Below the pieces are notes generated by a model, which was not told where the DNA came from, did not search any database, and was given only the letters and a program-made list of their open reading frames with translations. The position numbers were made by a program, and so were the translations under genes. A stretch of DNA of 64,000 bases from Asterias amurensis (Eukaryota; Echinodermata; Asteroidea; Forcipulatida; Asteriidae). Positions 22,501 through 34,200 of the stretch are shown here, piece by piece. The stretch covers positions 1,054,001 to 1,118,000 of the forward strand of contig NC_092662.1 in the NCBI RefSeq assembly GCF_032118995.1, in the 5' to 3' direction. Numbering within the stretch: the stretch's first letter is position 1; each line of letters begins with the position of its first letter.

Positions 22501-25500
22501 ATACAAACGGTTGTTCTCCCAGATATATCAATGACAACCCTAACCCAAACAGGCAGGTAATCCTAACTCCTTATGTCTAGTTTCGTTGTGAGAATTGTGT
22601 GAAGTTAAACCAAACAAATAACATGTAGTTCAGAGGTGTAACAGTGTCTCCAAATAAACATTGGGGTGATACCTTAAAGGTTATTGAATCAGTAATGAAC
22701 TAGAGACAGCGTTGAAATCAAGGACTTGAAATTTTAACTGATTGTAATAAGACTCGCACTACGGAAGGAGCAAAGTCTATCAAAAATATGGTAAAAAGTG
22801 CTTATTTTTAGACTGTGTAAACCATGCAACATGCAGACTTTTGTTTTATTTACAGGGTTTGATATGAATTGGACTTTAAGTATAATCAAAAGTTGTTTAC
22901 ATTATGCCATACATCAAAAACAAAACAGGCTCCCAGTATTTTAAATCTGTAAACAAGGAGCTATGTTTTCTCAGTTTTTTTTTTTTTTAAGAAAAATTAT
23001 TCATGCCAACACTAATTTGAATTCGTTACAAAATGTATTAGTCTATTTTAGTATCTTATTTACTCAAATGAGATGTTCCTTTATGGTAAAAATCTGTGAA
23101 AAAAGATACGGAAATCTTTCCTTAAACAAAATCACATTCTCTAAAACCACTTTTCTTAGAAGGGAGTTGTTTCTTAAACAATTTAACAGCTTCAGTGGTT
23201 CTTATACGAAGCTGTTTTTACTCCCATCAATATTTTGAGTCATTACCAAAACTATTATTAAAGGAACACGTTGCCTTGGATCGGACGAGTTGGTCTATTA
23301 AAAGCGTTTGAAATGCATATGGTTAGAAAGATGTTTTAATGGTAGAATATAATGATCCACACAAGTATCACTCGAAACTGCACGGTTTTCCGTTTACGTC
23401 GCAAACTATCACGGTCGGCCATTTATGGGAGTCAAAATTTTGACTCCCATAAATGGCCGACCGTGTTAGTCGACAGGGTAAAAAGAAAACCACGCAATTT
23501 CGAGGCATGTTTGTGTAGATCATTGTATTCTACTTTAACAATATCTTTCTAACCATATACATTTTACAACAAACGGTTACAGAACGATTTTCAAAGACCA
23601 ACTCGACCGATCCAAGGCAACGTGTGCCTTTAACCTCCCCTTAAGCAAGCTGAATACACCAGGGAAGTACAGAAGATTTGTGTCATGAGCATCTCTACTT
23701 ACTTATGTGTGAAAAAGGAATTATAGTTGTACTGTGTGGCACTTGGTGTTCCCCTTGATTGGCTCCTTGAAGGCGACCTGTGCATTTGTGGGGTGTAGGC
23801 TGACTGGGGAGGGGAACGTGTCTTCCGCCCAGTACCGTTGAGGAGGGGATCTGGGCGTTTCTTGCTACTTGTTGTATGTTTACGGGAGTCTGATGAGGGT
23901 CTGCTTTTAGAATGCTGCTTGGAATCTGCATTAAGCAATTGGGAAAAATATACTTCATTGGAAAAGTTGAGCTGAAATAATTTTCTCTAAAATATTATTT
24001 GCAATATTGAAGGGTGCATTAAAGTATAGAAAAAAACAAATGTTCTATACTATACTACCATTTACTTTAAATTAAAGCGCTTTGAAGTTGACAATACTAA
24101 TTTTCCCCCATATATTAGAGGTACACAGAAATCATTTTTGGGGTTATCATGTTTGCATATGTTTCCAGTAAAGTTAAACAGGTTATTTTTTTCAACTAAA
24201 TTCTTTCATGGCAGTTAAAAAGCAAACTGTTACTGATTTTATGGGCAAAGGAAAACCGTTCTACATACAAAAATCCAGTCACAGTGGAATTGCCCAACTG
24301 TCTTTTTGCAAAGTGTTGAATAAATGTCAACACTTGTTGAATAAATGTTGAATAAAGTGTCACAATATTATTTTTGCAAATGGAGCAGCTTGGAAGAAAG
24401 CCCTTCTTCCATGGTTGTAGCAATAGCAGTTGTTATGGCTGCAAACTGTTTGCTAAAAAATCCCAGCTGTCACACCAAAATGAGCATGGACACTTCCTGA
24501 CAACATTCATTTAGAATAAAGCTTTTGCAATTTTGATTGCACTTTACTGAACTGATAAATCATAAGTAGCCTATATGATTAGCTTCTACAATGCACCAGT
24601 TGGGGGTAAAAAGTGCACCAATATTACACTTTGAACCTGTTTATCTATAAACAGTTTGGCAATTATCAACAAATTCAAGCTAACACAAATGTCAAATTTT
24701 TGTATTGGTTACAGAAACAAAATACAAACACACGCACATTTTAATATTCACAATAACTTAATGTTAAGTTTCAGCAAGTCAGCTTATTAAAAATCTAGAG
24801 GTATTATACGTTTAACATTAAGTAGTTAGTTAGTTTTACATTAGTTAGCCTAAATTAAAAGACAATTTTTGTAATAAAAAAACAACAAATAAAAAAAACC
24901 CCTATAATGCCTAAATTTAAATACAAAGACATTGATTTAACCATGGATGTACAAATAAAGGGACTGTCACAAACCAACACCATGTTCTGATTGTTTGAAT
25001 AGCTGCTGTCCATTGTTATGCTAAGTTCACTAGAATCAATTCACAACATACAAATGATACAAGCATCCTTTTTCAAACAAGACATAAGTGCATTTTTGGG
25101 TTGACAGATACATGAATACTAAAAGCAAGCTTAATGCTAACATCTAGGGTGGATGCTTCGGCCCTACTCTGATTACACAGTAAACACTCCTCTAGGGCAA
25201 ATCAATACCACAGGGAAAATAACAATGGTTCATAAGGACCTGATCAAATATTGTGGGTTTTTTGCTGTCGTTTTTTGTTCCTAAGTCCTTCAACCATAAC
25301 AAGAATCTGTGTATTTTTATGACCCAGGTGTTGCCCCTGTTTTATATTTCCATGGTAAAATACATGATTGATTGATACTAAATTAATACTTTAACACATT
25401 TCAAATAAATGTTGACAATGTTTTTATGTTACGATTTCATTTTCAGTAGTTTACCCTCTTTTTTTCTTATCTGTTTGGAAGAGTAAATTTATTTAGTTTA

Positions 25501-27566
25501 CTATAATTTATGTCAAATCTGGTGTCAGCATAAGCTGCATAATCATCATACAAACACTTTATATTTGGCTCTTGGGGAAAAAATAGTAAAATTTTATTGA
25601 GTTCAACGGCTGATCTACATGTAGATAATGTATATTTTTATGACATTTTCAGGCTACATTGCCATTAGGAAGATCATCAAAATTGATCTTTCTAAGACAA
25701 GAGCACATAAATCACACACAAGATTTAAGTAGGAATAACATTATTCAGTCGTTATTTTTTAAGTGCCAGTTAATTTTTAACTCCTAAGTAAGTTAATAAA
25801 AAATAATTTAAATGAAAACTAAATGGAATTATAGCAGGCATGATATTCAGCTTTTATGTGAGGTTAGAGACTGGTAATTTGTCCCCACTTGAATGAGGAC
25901 TGTATCTATTGAAAAATGGGTACGTCACAAGTTCGAATTTGACATTTTCCCTCATCTTTATCATATCATGCTCATTTATGGATAGTTTTCAGTTCAAATT
26001 TCAAAGTTTTCTATGCAACTAAATCATTACTTTCTGGTTTTCTTGTTGAGTAAAAAACTTATGAAATATAATGAAGGAAAAAATTAAATGTAAACTTACC
26101 ACCAAGTACTTTGTCAACAGGCAAGTTGTCAATGCTGAGAAATGGGGGTGGCTGAATACAAACATAATGAAAATTGTTAGTCAGTTGTATTAAGTTCTTG
26201 AATAGTGATTAAAAATATACGTTGAAAATATATAGGTAAAAATAATTCTCTGTAGGGCCAGCGTAACTTCATACTGACAGGACTATGTAGTTTTTCTTTG
26301 AAGATGATTATTTTATAAACAACCTGCAAAATGTCTTCGCTGGCAGATGAATACATCTGCAAGGATATGCATAAAGGCAGCGTGTGGTTATCCGGAACAA
26401 CCTGTTTTTTAATAGTATAGAAATAAGTTCAGGATGAGGAAATTACGTATCCTGTCACCACCTTTTCACCAACTTTCACTAAACGGAATGTCTCATTTTT
26501 GTAAATCAGATAATAATTTAGTTCATAACAAATAATAAAGTAATGGCGGGGTCACGGAAATGTTTCCACTGCCTATTTAAAAACAAAATAAAAATAAAAG
26601 GATATCAGTAATAAAAAAATAGAAGTTTTAAAACAATTGTAGGTTTACAGAGAAACGGCATTGACTTTAAAAACTTAGTCACAGTTACTACAATAATAAT
26701 AATAATAATAATAATATATTCTGGCTTAAAAATCAAAGGCTTGTTTTAAAGCCATTGGACACTTTTTCTTTTGAACAGAACAAAAATTAAAAGTTCACAG
26801 ATTACAAATAACTTACAGGGTTTACAGAAGGTAATGGTGAAAGACTTCCCTTGAAACATAATTTCATGACATTACACAGCGAAGTGTGCGGAAACAAGGG
26901 TGGGTTTTCTCGCTATTTTCTCTAGACTCCGATGACCGATTGAGCCTAAATTTTCACAGGGTTTGTTATTTTATTAAAGTTGTGATACACAAAGTGTGGG
27001 CCTTTGGACAATACTGTTTACCGATGTTGTACGATTGCTTTAATCTTTAACAAAATTTGATTGTGATTTACCTCTTCTGGTCTTCGTGGTCTTGCTCTTG
27101 AGCGTAGAGTCTGACGAGATGCATGAGGGCTGCTAGTGCTAAGGGAATCAGACATCAAATGCATCACTGATTGATCTGCAACTCCAACACTGCTGTGTGA
27201 TGGCTTCTCTTGTAATCGAGCCTGTTTCCCAATAATCTGAGTGGTTTCCATGAGAGTACAACTTTGGTCTTGGTCTCTTGAAACTAAATTAGGGCTGGAG
27301 CTGCTGGACGTTAGCCCTTGGCTCGGTGAGCCAGTAGACGAGAAACGTGTTCGTGTTACCTTCTGCTGTGACTGTGAGGCTGGTGTGTCACCGTCCGAGA
27401 GATGGTCATCATCGCCGCCGGCCGGGGATTCCGTGGGGGAAACCCTGCTCGTCCCCGGGCCAACATGATCGACGTCTCCCGCTTGGTTTACCGCGATTGG
27501 GTTTCTCCAAGTTATCGAGGAAGGCACCATGTTGGTTACCTGTTCGATCGACATGACTGCTTGCAT
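10514..27566 (-). CDS. Large disordered protein with C-terminal gamma-glutamylcyclotransferase-like domain
   Basis: Fifteen exons, in coding order: 27566-27072, 26356-26324, 26151-26100, 23925-23703, 21738-21543, 19921-19791, 19264-19197, 18739-18562, 18126-15538, 14570-14520, 13409-13284, 12813-12752, 12108-11981, 11364-11238, 10566-10514. All borders are GT-AG and phases join without a stop: 4512 nt, 1503 residues. The start ATG has a GCTGCC context. Residues 1-1338 are mostly low complexity: Ser/Pro/Arg-rich at first, a basic RSPSRSQSR stretch in exon 4, then a 2.6 kb acidic exon with a 13-residue tandem repeat (about 797-837), an Asn/Gly/Ser-rich run and a Cys cluster FCGLCGLDEDMCLC (C1127, C1130, C1137, C1139) that could bind metal. 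Residues about 1366-1503 read as a GGCT/AIG2-like fold: YFAYGADMN, WGVLFGFQLKFNKRG, GFANI, VEGCVYLISPSELRMLD, AQYCIPALMYVAQDKWT. I do not recognise the whole protein. The gene model is strong; function is unknown. Confidence 0.8.
10847..10938. mobile_element. Hairpin MITE, near-perfect inverted repeat
   Basis: Two arms of about 43 bp, each containing GTCCACTTGCGCAACGTTTA or its complement, face each other around GGCGCC with about three mismatches. The flanks GGGGCCGATTTCAC and TGAAAACGGCT extend the symmetry weakly. It lies in the last intron of the GGCT-fusion gene. Confidence 0.8.
12168..12538. mobile_element. MITE family 3, 371 bp, perfect 21 bp terminal inverted repeats
   Basis: The ends AGCCATTGGACACTTTCG and its exact complement bound 371 bp. 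Internal blocks (GAAACAAGGGTGGGTTTTC-like, ACTCCGATGACCGATTGAGC) recur in the copy at 26750-27043 and are distantly like family 1. There is no coding capacity. It lies in an intron of the GGCT-fusion gene. Confidence 0.85.
12545..12662. mobile_element. Partial MITE family 4
   Basis: This matches the right half of the elements at 30387-30829 and 49820-50225, with shared blocks TCAAAATAGTT and GCAGTGCTT and the end CCTTTAAAACC. It abuts a family 3 element. Confidence 0.6.
16994..17113 (-). repeat. 39 bp coding tandem repeat in the large exon
   Basis: Three copies with a 39 bp period encode VEAKVEPxVxGxC-like 13-residue repeats. The copies differ by a few substitutions, all leaving the frame intact. 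Confidence 0.9.
18245..18510 (-). mobile_element. SINE family B copy
   Basis: Shares blocks with 31700-31960 and 38785-39050: GCAGCCACAT, a GATTTTT...GAGGAAA segment, GGAG, and a terminal GAGTGCTTAACGCACAAGCCAACCATG-like sequence whose complement resembles a tRNA 5' half. It lies in an intron of the GGCT-fusion gene. Confidence 0.65.
20076..20360. repeat. Intron segment, copy 1 of a local duplication
   Basis: Closely matches 21883-22138 over GGATGCATCTGTCCAATTTC through CAACTAAGATATAAACAGTC. The second copy is shorter by internal deletions. Confidence 0.85.
20811..20827 (+). repeat. Short interstitial TTAGGG run
   Basis: TAGGGTTAGGGTTAGGG, followed by degenerate GGGTAAGGGTATGGG. Far too short to be a chromosome end. 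Confidence 0.9.
21883..22270 (-). pseudogene. Partial exon duplication in an intron of the GGCT-fusion gene
   Basis: The stretch 22144-22270 copies part of the functional exon 21738-21543 and its upstream intron flank (shared GTTGAGGCCAATACTTGTTC, GAACTCCT, ACAGAAATAACAAAAGTTT-like text). It lacks about 20 bp of exon and all exon sequence after the CCATGTTGAGG end. It is fused to a copy of the downstream intron segment (21883-22138, matching 20076-20360). It cannot keep the reading frame and is not used in my gene model. Confidence 0.75.
23254..23633. mobile_element. Fold-back transposable element with a perfect 56 bp central palindrome
   Basis: The ends AAAGGAACACGTTGCCTTGG and its near complement CCAAGGCAACGTGTGCCTTT enclose about 380 bp that folds on itself along almost its whole length. 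At the centre, 23410-23465 is a perfect spacer-free palindrome (CACGGTCGGCCATTTATGGG... mirrored). There is no transposase. It lies in an intron of the GGCT-fusion gene. Confidence 0.9.
24000..26099. other. Intron of the GGCT-fusion gene, no further gene seen
   Basis: A long AT-rich intron between exons 26151-26100 and 23925-23703. No coding frame with family likeness, RNA gene or clear inverted element was seen. Confidence 0.5.
26750..27043. mobile_element. MITE family 3, diverged copy
   Basis: The left end AGCCATTGGACAC matches the element at 12168. The right end (TTTACCGATGTTGTACGATT) has drifted. Internal blocks such as ACTCCGATGACCGATTGAGC and TTTACAGAAGGTAATGGTGAA are shared. It ends 28 bp from the first coding exon's donor side, in intron 1 of the GGCT-fusion gene. 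Confidence 0.8.
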
Positions 27567-30002
27567 GGCAGCAGCACTCCAAATCGAGTTAAATCACCTC
27601 ACACACGGTGAACCATTTCACGTAGAAAGTCAACACGAAAACTGTGTCACTTGTCGGCCATCTTTGCTAGAGCAAATTAACTTTAAATCCCACTGGAATA
27701 TCCATCCGCATAATTGATTGGTAAAGTTTATAAACTTTTTTGAATCAAACAATTACCCCTGGTGTCTTTAACATTATGATAAAATTAGATACTACATTGT
27801 TCTGTAAGGGTAAATATTTGATATAAATGTGTTATAAGGTGACATTAGACCGATACCGGATGACCTATATTTATTGCGCAGTAGCATGGTCTAGACTTTG
27901 TTTAGGTAGTGCGCCATGAAGCGTCCGTTGCCATCAGCTACGTGTGCACGGACCACTGCCTTCGATCCAACATAAACAGAGTGAATGACAAGGCTTAGGG
28001 TGTGCATTATGCATGTGTGTGCATTGTGTACACAATAAGCCACCGGGCTGTAATGTAATAAAGGCATTAGCATATGGTGAGGGTGTGCACTTTTTCTCCC
28101 AAGGATAAACTCCTTCTTCAGAATAGTGCACGGCTTAAAACTTGTGGACCAACATTTGCACAAAGTTAATTGTCATTCATACATAAGTTAAGAACGAAGC
28201 GCTAAAAGTGATTGATTTTTTAAGCACGCTCACCAAAATTATTCTAACCCGGTGAGCTAAATTTATTGTTCAGATCATCCTGAAGGACGAATTTAACTGG
28301 GGAGAGACTTGTGCAAAAAAAGAGCTAGTCCACAGTTATTGAACAAGAAAGCAATCGATTTCCCAACAATATTTTTCTGGTTATAAAATATACCTTTCCT
28401 CACAAAAAGAGTATTTTTTGCGAAATTCTTGCAGAACAATATTGGATTTAAATACAGGTACTTAGGATTCCTATAGATTTGTCCTCACTTCTCTGATTCC
28501 TAGTGAGATTTTGATTAGATTATTATTTTATTTGGTAAAGGTAAAGGGGGGTTGATAACAGGTGCTTCTGTTTCACTCCTTCTGTATTTTCATCGGGATC
28601 GTTTCGTAAGTTTAAAGCTATACAAGTTAGAGTAGTGAGAACAAATTCTTGTAAATTGTTCTCAATCTGCTCCTTTATTGAACTCTTGTTGGTCTTACAA
28701 TGATGTTTTTACTTTACTTTGTAAGGTTTCGGGGGGGGGGGGGGTCTGGTGAAAAAAAGAAAGGTCTCGGCCTACTTTTTTTGTGAAAGCAAGTTTTTTC
28801 AAATTCTTGACACTAACAATCAGGAAACACCGTCACACAGAATAGCAATAACAGCACAAGAAAATACAAATCACTCCAACAGCCTTGCAGTTAAATCAAA
28901 ATTTCAATTGTGATTAATTATGAAAACAATTAATATCAAAACATTTGAAATTAAACCAATAGCAAGGCTTTGGGTGTGTTTTGGGGAATTATTTGTTTTG
29001 TTATTATTGTGCATTTTAAATTTTGAATTATTCATAAGAAGTTGAAATGGATGAAATTGCCATGCTCCTCCTTCGATTGTCCAGTGTCAACATTGCTGCC
29101 AGTTGAGCTTAAAAGTCATTGCCAAAACCACACAAACACAATACATACAAATCACACACTTGATTTGAAAGTTCCCAATACAACAAGCACAATGTGTATA
29201 TTTAACAATAATGCTTGTTTAGGGGACATTTATTTGCTAGTTCACAGAGCCGGTCCATATATGACAAGTTAATACACCCCCACATGACCAGTCTCCGACC
29301 AATCAGAGTACTTAAACTCTCTGAAGGTATTTATTACTGACACTTAACTACATAGACAATAATGAGACTGGATTTATAAGGACGCCAGTTGCATTATTTT
29401 TTTGAATTCTGGTCCATATATTCTTGATTGCATTTGATTTGGATCTTGACAAAAAGACTTATAAACAGTTCTTATGTTTTGATCCAAGGATGAATCTTGT
29501 TGGTATTTGTTTTCCACAAGATTAAATAGTTACCTAAATGGAAACGATGCTCAAATCGATTTGCAAGTTTACATTAAATTTAACTGAAGCCCGGCTCATA
29601 CTTGAAAGTGAATGCACAACAAAATTTTGCATCACAGCCATGTTTTCGCAGTGAATGTTTCGCAAGAGTTGAGCACAGTTCGACAGATGCCAATTATTTG
29701 ATGCGAATTTGTGGCGTAAAGTATGAACAAGGCTTAAAACTAGATCACCCTTCCGGCAATTAATCCATTCATATCTCACTATCTACAGAAAGAAATATAA
29801 TTCACATCTACAATGGACACTGTGATACTTGTGTAAACTTGAATTTAACCAGGGAGGGGGAGGGGGTTATGGAGTAGGATTGCATAACAAAATGTTGTTT
29901 AAAGCGCAAAGAAATAACCAAGTTCATAATAATGATTAAATACTATAAATCTTGTCCGGTGGAGCCCTTTATACAAATCCAACCACAAGATTAAAATATA
30001 CC

Positions 30003-30390
30003 TTAAAGACACTGGACACTATTGGTAATTGTCACAGACCAGTCTTCTCACTTCGTGTACCTCAACATATGCATACAAAAACGAACCTGTGAAAATTTGA
30101 GCTCAATTGGTCTTCGAAGTTAGGAGATAATAATGAAAGAAAAAACACCCTTGTCACACGAAGTTGTGTGTTTTCAGATGCTTGATTTCAAGACCTCAAA
30201 ATCTAAATCTGAGGTCTTAAAATCAAATTCGTTGTAAAAATTACTTCTTTATCGAAAACTACGTTACTTCAGAGGGAGCCGTTTCTTACAATGTTTTATG
30301 CTATCAACAGCTCTCCACTTACTCGTTACCAAGTAAATTTTTATGCTAAAATTATTTTGAACTATAACCAATAGTGTACACTGCCTTTAA
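30003..30390 (+). mobile_element. MITE family 1, full-length copy
   Basis: TTAAAGACACTGGACACTAT and its near complement AATAGTGTACACTGCCTTTAA-like end bound 388 bp. Internal GACCTCAAAATC...GAGGTC and ACACGAAGTTGTGTG make small hairpins. It matches the interrupted copy at 2785-3412 in reverse. Confidence 0.85.
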
Positions 30391-30829
30391 AGGTAGGGTC
30401 AGTGATTAGTTTTTTGTGAGCATAAAGCTTATTAAATATAGTGAAGAAACATGAAGAAAGATACAATTAAAGTAACATGTGAAAGTTTCAGCTGAATACA
30501 GTGTATACTTGCTGAGAAAACAGGAAAAAAAAACAGTCAATCCCATTTTAGCGAGGTGACAGCGGGTACCAACCGCAAATCTGGCAGCAGCATTTACGAC
30601 CCTACACCAACCCTCACAGTTCTGAGAAACGATTGATGCAAGAATAGTTTCTCAGATTCAAATGTTTTAGGGTGAAATATGTCCCTAATCGCTATTACTT
30701 TGAAAGGAATCCATCTCAAAATAGTTTTTACTCTCACCAGCTGCAGTTCTTTTCAATAATTAATTGAGTATGGTTTTTACATTTTGGAGTATTTACCAAT
30801 CTTTGACTCTACCTTTAAAACCTGTTCCA
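30387..30829 (+). mobile_element. MITE family 4 copy
   Basis: The ends TTTAAAGGTAGGGTCA and TGACTCTACCTTTAAA are inverted repeats with one or two mismatches. It shares ordered internal blocks (GAAAGTTTCAGCTGAAT, TTGCTGAGAAAA, TCAAAATAGTTT, CAGCTGCAGT) with 49820-50225. It directly abuts the family 1 element. Confidence 0.8.
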
Positions 30830-31280
30830 TACTCATCACAGTTACCCTGTCCTCCCGTTTTGGTATTAATTTACACAAATTGAGATGGTGTGCCTTTTTT
30901 GATATTATCAATGCAGATGTTGATTGAAACACAATGCACACCATAGTGATTTAGCCGCCAAATAATCACAGAAGTAGTTAATGGTATTTGCAAAGGTCAT
31001 GAACCGCATAACCAGGCATATTATAAAGTTATTGTTCTCTTGTTAGAACATTTTATCAAGTACCGGGGTTGACCTACATACACATAAGGTGTAGGCCCTA
31101 ATAAATTTTTAAGGCCTTATTTAATAATAACAATTTTCCAGATTTTTCTGAGGGCAACAACAAATCAGAAAACAAACTAAGGTAGGAAGAATATCATGTC
31201 TGATAAGACAGAACAAATTGATACCTCTTCTGACCAATGACACACAGTTAGTTTAGAATGTTACAGATAATACAATAAAT

Positions 31281-34200
31281 TTAACCAGTCTTCAATTTAG
31301 CTGTTCCTAAGAAGAACTGCAGCGTTCTATCGACAGAAAAAGCTGCAGCCATGTCGGCAAATAGACCCTGGAGAAGAAACATTCGGAACTGCAATAAAAA
31401 ACAAAACAAAAAACTATGTGTAAGTGAAATTAATAATAAAGTAAAAGAAACTACAATCATGGCCAAAAAGCTTGGGCCAGGTAACACTAAAGATACCCGT
31501 TCCCCGCTCTCGATGTTGTTAGAGGAGCGTAGACTTCGCAGTGAGACCCAACATTAAAGTGGAGCTTGGGGCACGAATGGCTGGGATTGTAGCTACAGCC
31601 TCAAAACAACCAGGTAACTTCTCAACTGTGTCGAGTTATTTTCCAACTTCCTTAAAAGACTCACTAATTATAATAATTTGGGAGGCTAATTGTGAGGGAA
31701 GTGGCTACAACGTGGGCGGGGCACAGGCATGCAAGGCGCTTTAGGCAGCCAGCCACATCAACCCATGTATGACCACAGAGCACAGCCTGAGATCGAAAGT
31801 GCTTGATTTTTTTCCAGGAGGAAAACCGGAGGGCCTGGAGAAACATCTTAAGGCTCAGAAGAGAACAAATGCAAAACTCCACTCACACGTGACAATAGCA
31901 GGGAATCAAAACAGTGGTGAAAGGCGAGTGCTTTAATCACAAGCCAACCATGCCACCATAATGAAAGCACATATGAAATAAAAAATTGCCAAAGAAAAAA
32001 AAAAAACTTTCAACTTACCTCTGGATCAAATTCTATAATCTCAAACTGCTGTGATACCTCTGGTACTATGCCTGTTGTCAGGGCTATAATAGCAACACCC
32101 GACAGCAACAAACTATACAATAAAGCTTTGTTGTCCTTTAGGCTCTCCATGAACGGATGACCCTGCAGAAAGGAAACCCGAAAATGTGTTCAAATGTTAT
32201 TTTTTAAAGCAAGTTGTTTACAAAAATATACATTAAAACAAGTTAGTCTTTAAAAGTCCCTTTGAAATTTGAAGATTGTCAGCTTGGCGAATATGAACGG
32301 AAAGTCATTCCATAATTAAGGTGCAATGAAGTTGAAGACTTTGACCATATAATTTACTGGAAAAAGTCGTTGTGCGTCAGTAGGAATTGGCCAGGCAGAA
32401 CAAAGAAGAAAATGGTAGTAATATTAACAGAAAGTAGAAGACCAGATACACAGTCTGAAGGTAGGCTATGAAGAGCTTTGAAAGTTAGGAAATTTAACTT
32501 AATTGATTTAAAGCCAGTGGAGCTAGTAAGATAGGGGCAGTATGTTTAGAACAAGGTGTGCATGAGACGAGGCAAGCAGCAGTATTTTGAACTTGTTGAA
32601 TTTTCATAAAGCTCTCTAATTGGAACAAACATACGAAAGCAGTGAGATATTTACCTTGTAGTTGACTGCAAATGTACTAACTTGGAGCATCATTGATATA
32701 ATGTAGACACTGCTATTCAACAAGTTGGGTTGAAATTCTTTTTCTAGATCTGGAAACTCCTCCTCCCTGAAAGTCCAAAGCAAAATTAGAGATGCTTAAA
32801 TATAAACAAAATTGTATTATGCCCTAACCCTAACCCTAACCCTAACAGAATAATGTTATTAATTTGTGTAAGCACTGCATACTCAGTACTTTCTCAAGCT
32901 CTGTAAAAAAACAACGCAGGCAAATTACTCAGGAGGGAATCAAACCCGCGACCTTTGCAATTCATGAGCAGTGTCTTACCAACTTAACCACCAAGAATCC
33001 TATGTTTTAGCATAAGGTTACCAGCCAAACTATCATTCCGTGTGTACAATCTGTGACTGGTATTCTGCTCATTTTTCTGTTTAGCGGACAATTATTGAGA
33101 AACATTTTTCTGCTTCAGCAGCTTTATGATAGTGGACCAAGCCGTCGATTTCACCAAACTCGTCCTAACCTAGGATTAATCTTAGGACTTAGGTTGAGTT
33201 AAGATCCGTACCCAAAGGCATAAGATGCATTGAACCCATCCTAAGTTTGGACGGGAGTAGATTCATCCTAGCATTTTGTGAAATCAACTGCAGGTTTATT
33301 ATTTTTTATTAATTATATTTATTATTCCTACTCACCTAGGAGGAGATCTTGCTTTAGCCTCTTTGATAAGATACACAAGACACACAAAATGAACAGCAAA
33401 CTGAAGCAGCACTGTCAATATTGTGTATAGATTAAAGATGTTGGGTAGAGGACGGCTCTTAGATAATGTCTTCAGAGGCTGTACAGAAAAATAATATCAA
33501 GTTAAGTAGATGAATTTAATATTTTATGATATATATTTTTCTACCAAAGTTACTAGAAATTTTTTGTGAAAACCAAAAAATGTATAGACACCACAGCTTC
33601 GCATTCTTTAGTTCAATTATTACCAACAGATCTAATCTTCCAATGTTTTACTTCAAAAGCATCAGGTACACACTTTTTTTAAAAGGCATCATTACAAAGC
33701 ATTTCATTGTGGTATAACCGTTTTTTAGAAATCAAATCAGCATACATTTATACAACTTTCAGAGAACGCTTGTGAAAGTTTACAACAAAGACTGCATTTT
33801 TTAGTAGTTGATATACCATCCCTTTTCTAACTTGATCAATTCTTTATTTTGTACAAACCCACTAATAATTGTAAATCATTGATCAGGTACCTTTGAACGA
33901 GAGATGAAGAGAAAGCAGCCAGCCAGTAGCAGTCCCTGTAAGGTAGCCTGGCTGTCACTAAACTTGACCCCATCCAAGTACAAGACACTTTGGCTGTAGG
34001 CTAAGATGAGTGCATTAAGGGCTAGGATCTTGAACATCTGTAGTGTGGTGACCAGGGTACATCTTCCTTGCTTGATGATGTGACAGACTAAGAGTTACAT
34101 AAGAGTGAGACAAAACTTCAACACTTTAAAAAAGTCATTGAGATAAAAGCCTTCAAAACACAAACTATTATCTTGTTATTCTCAAATAGACCTTAACCAT

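Larger units (their letters stand above)
27567..31280. other. Intergenic spacer between the GGCT-fusion gene and ATP13A1
   Basis: Contains the presumed promoter and 5' UTR of the GGCT-fusion gene near 27567-27700, a G homopolymer near 28730-28745, and two abutting MITEs (30003-30390, 30387-30829). The short open frames show no family likeness. I see no further gene. Confidence 0.6.
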
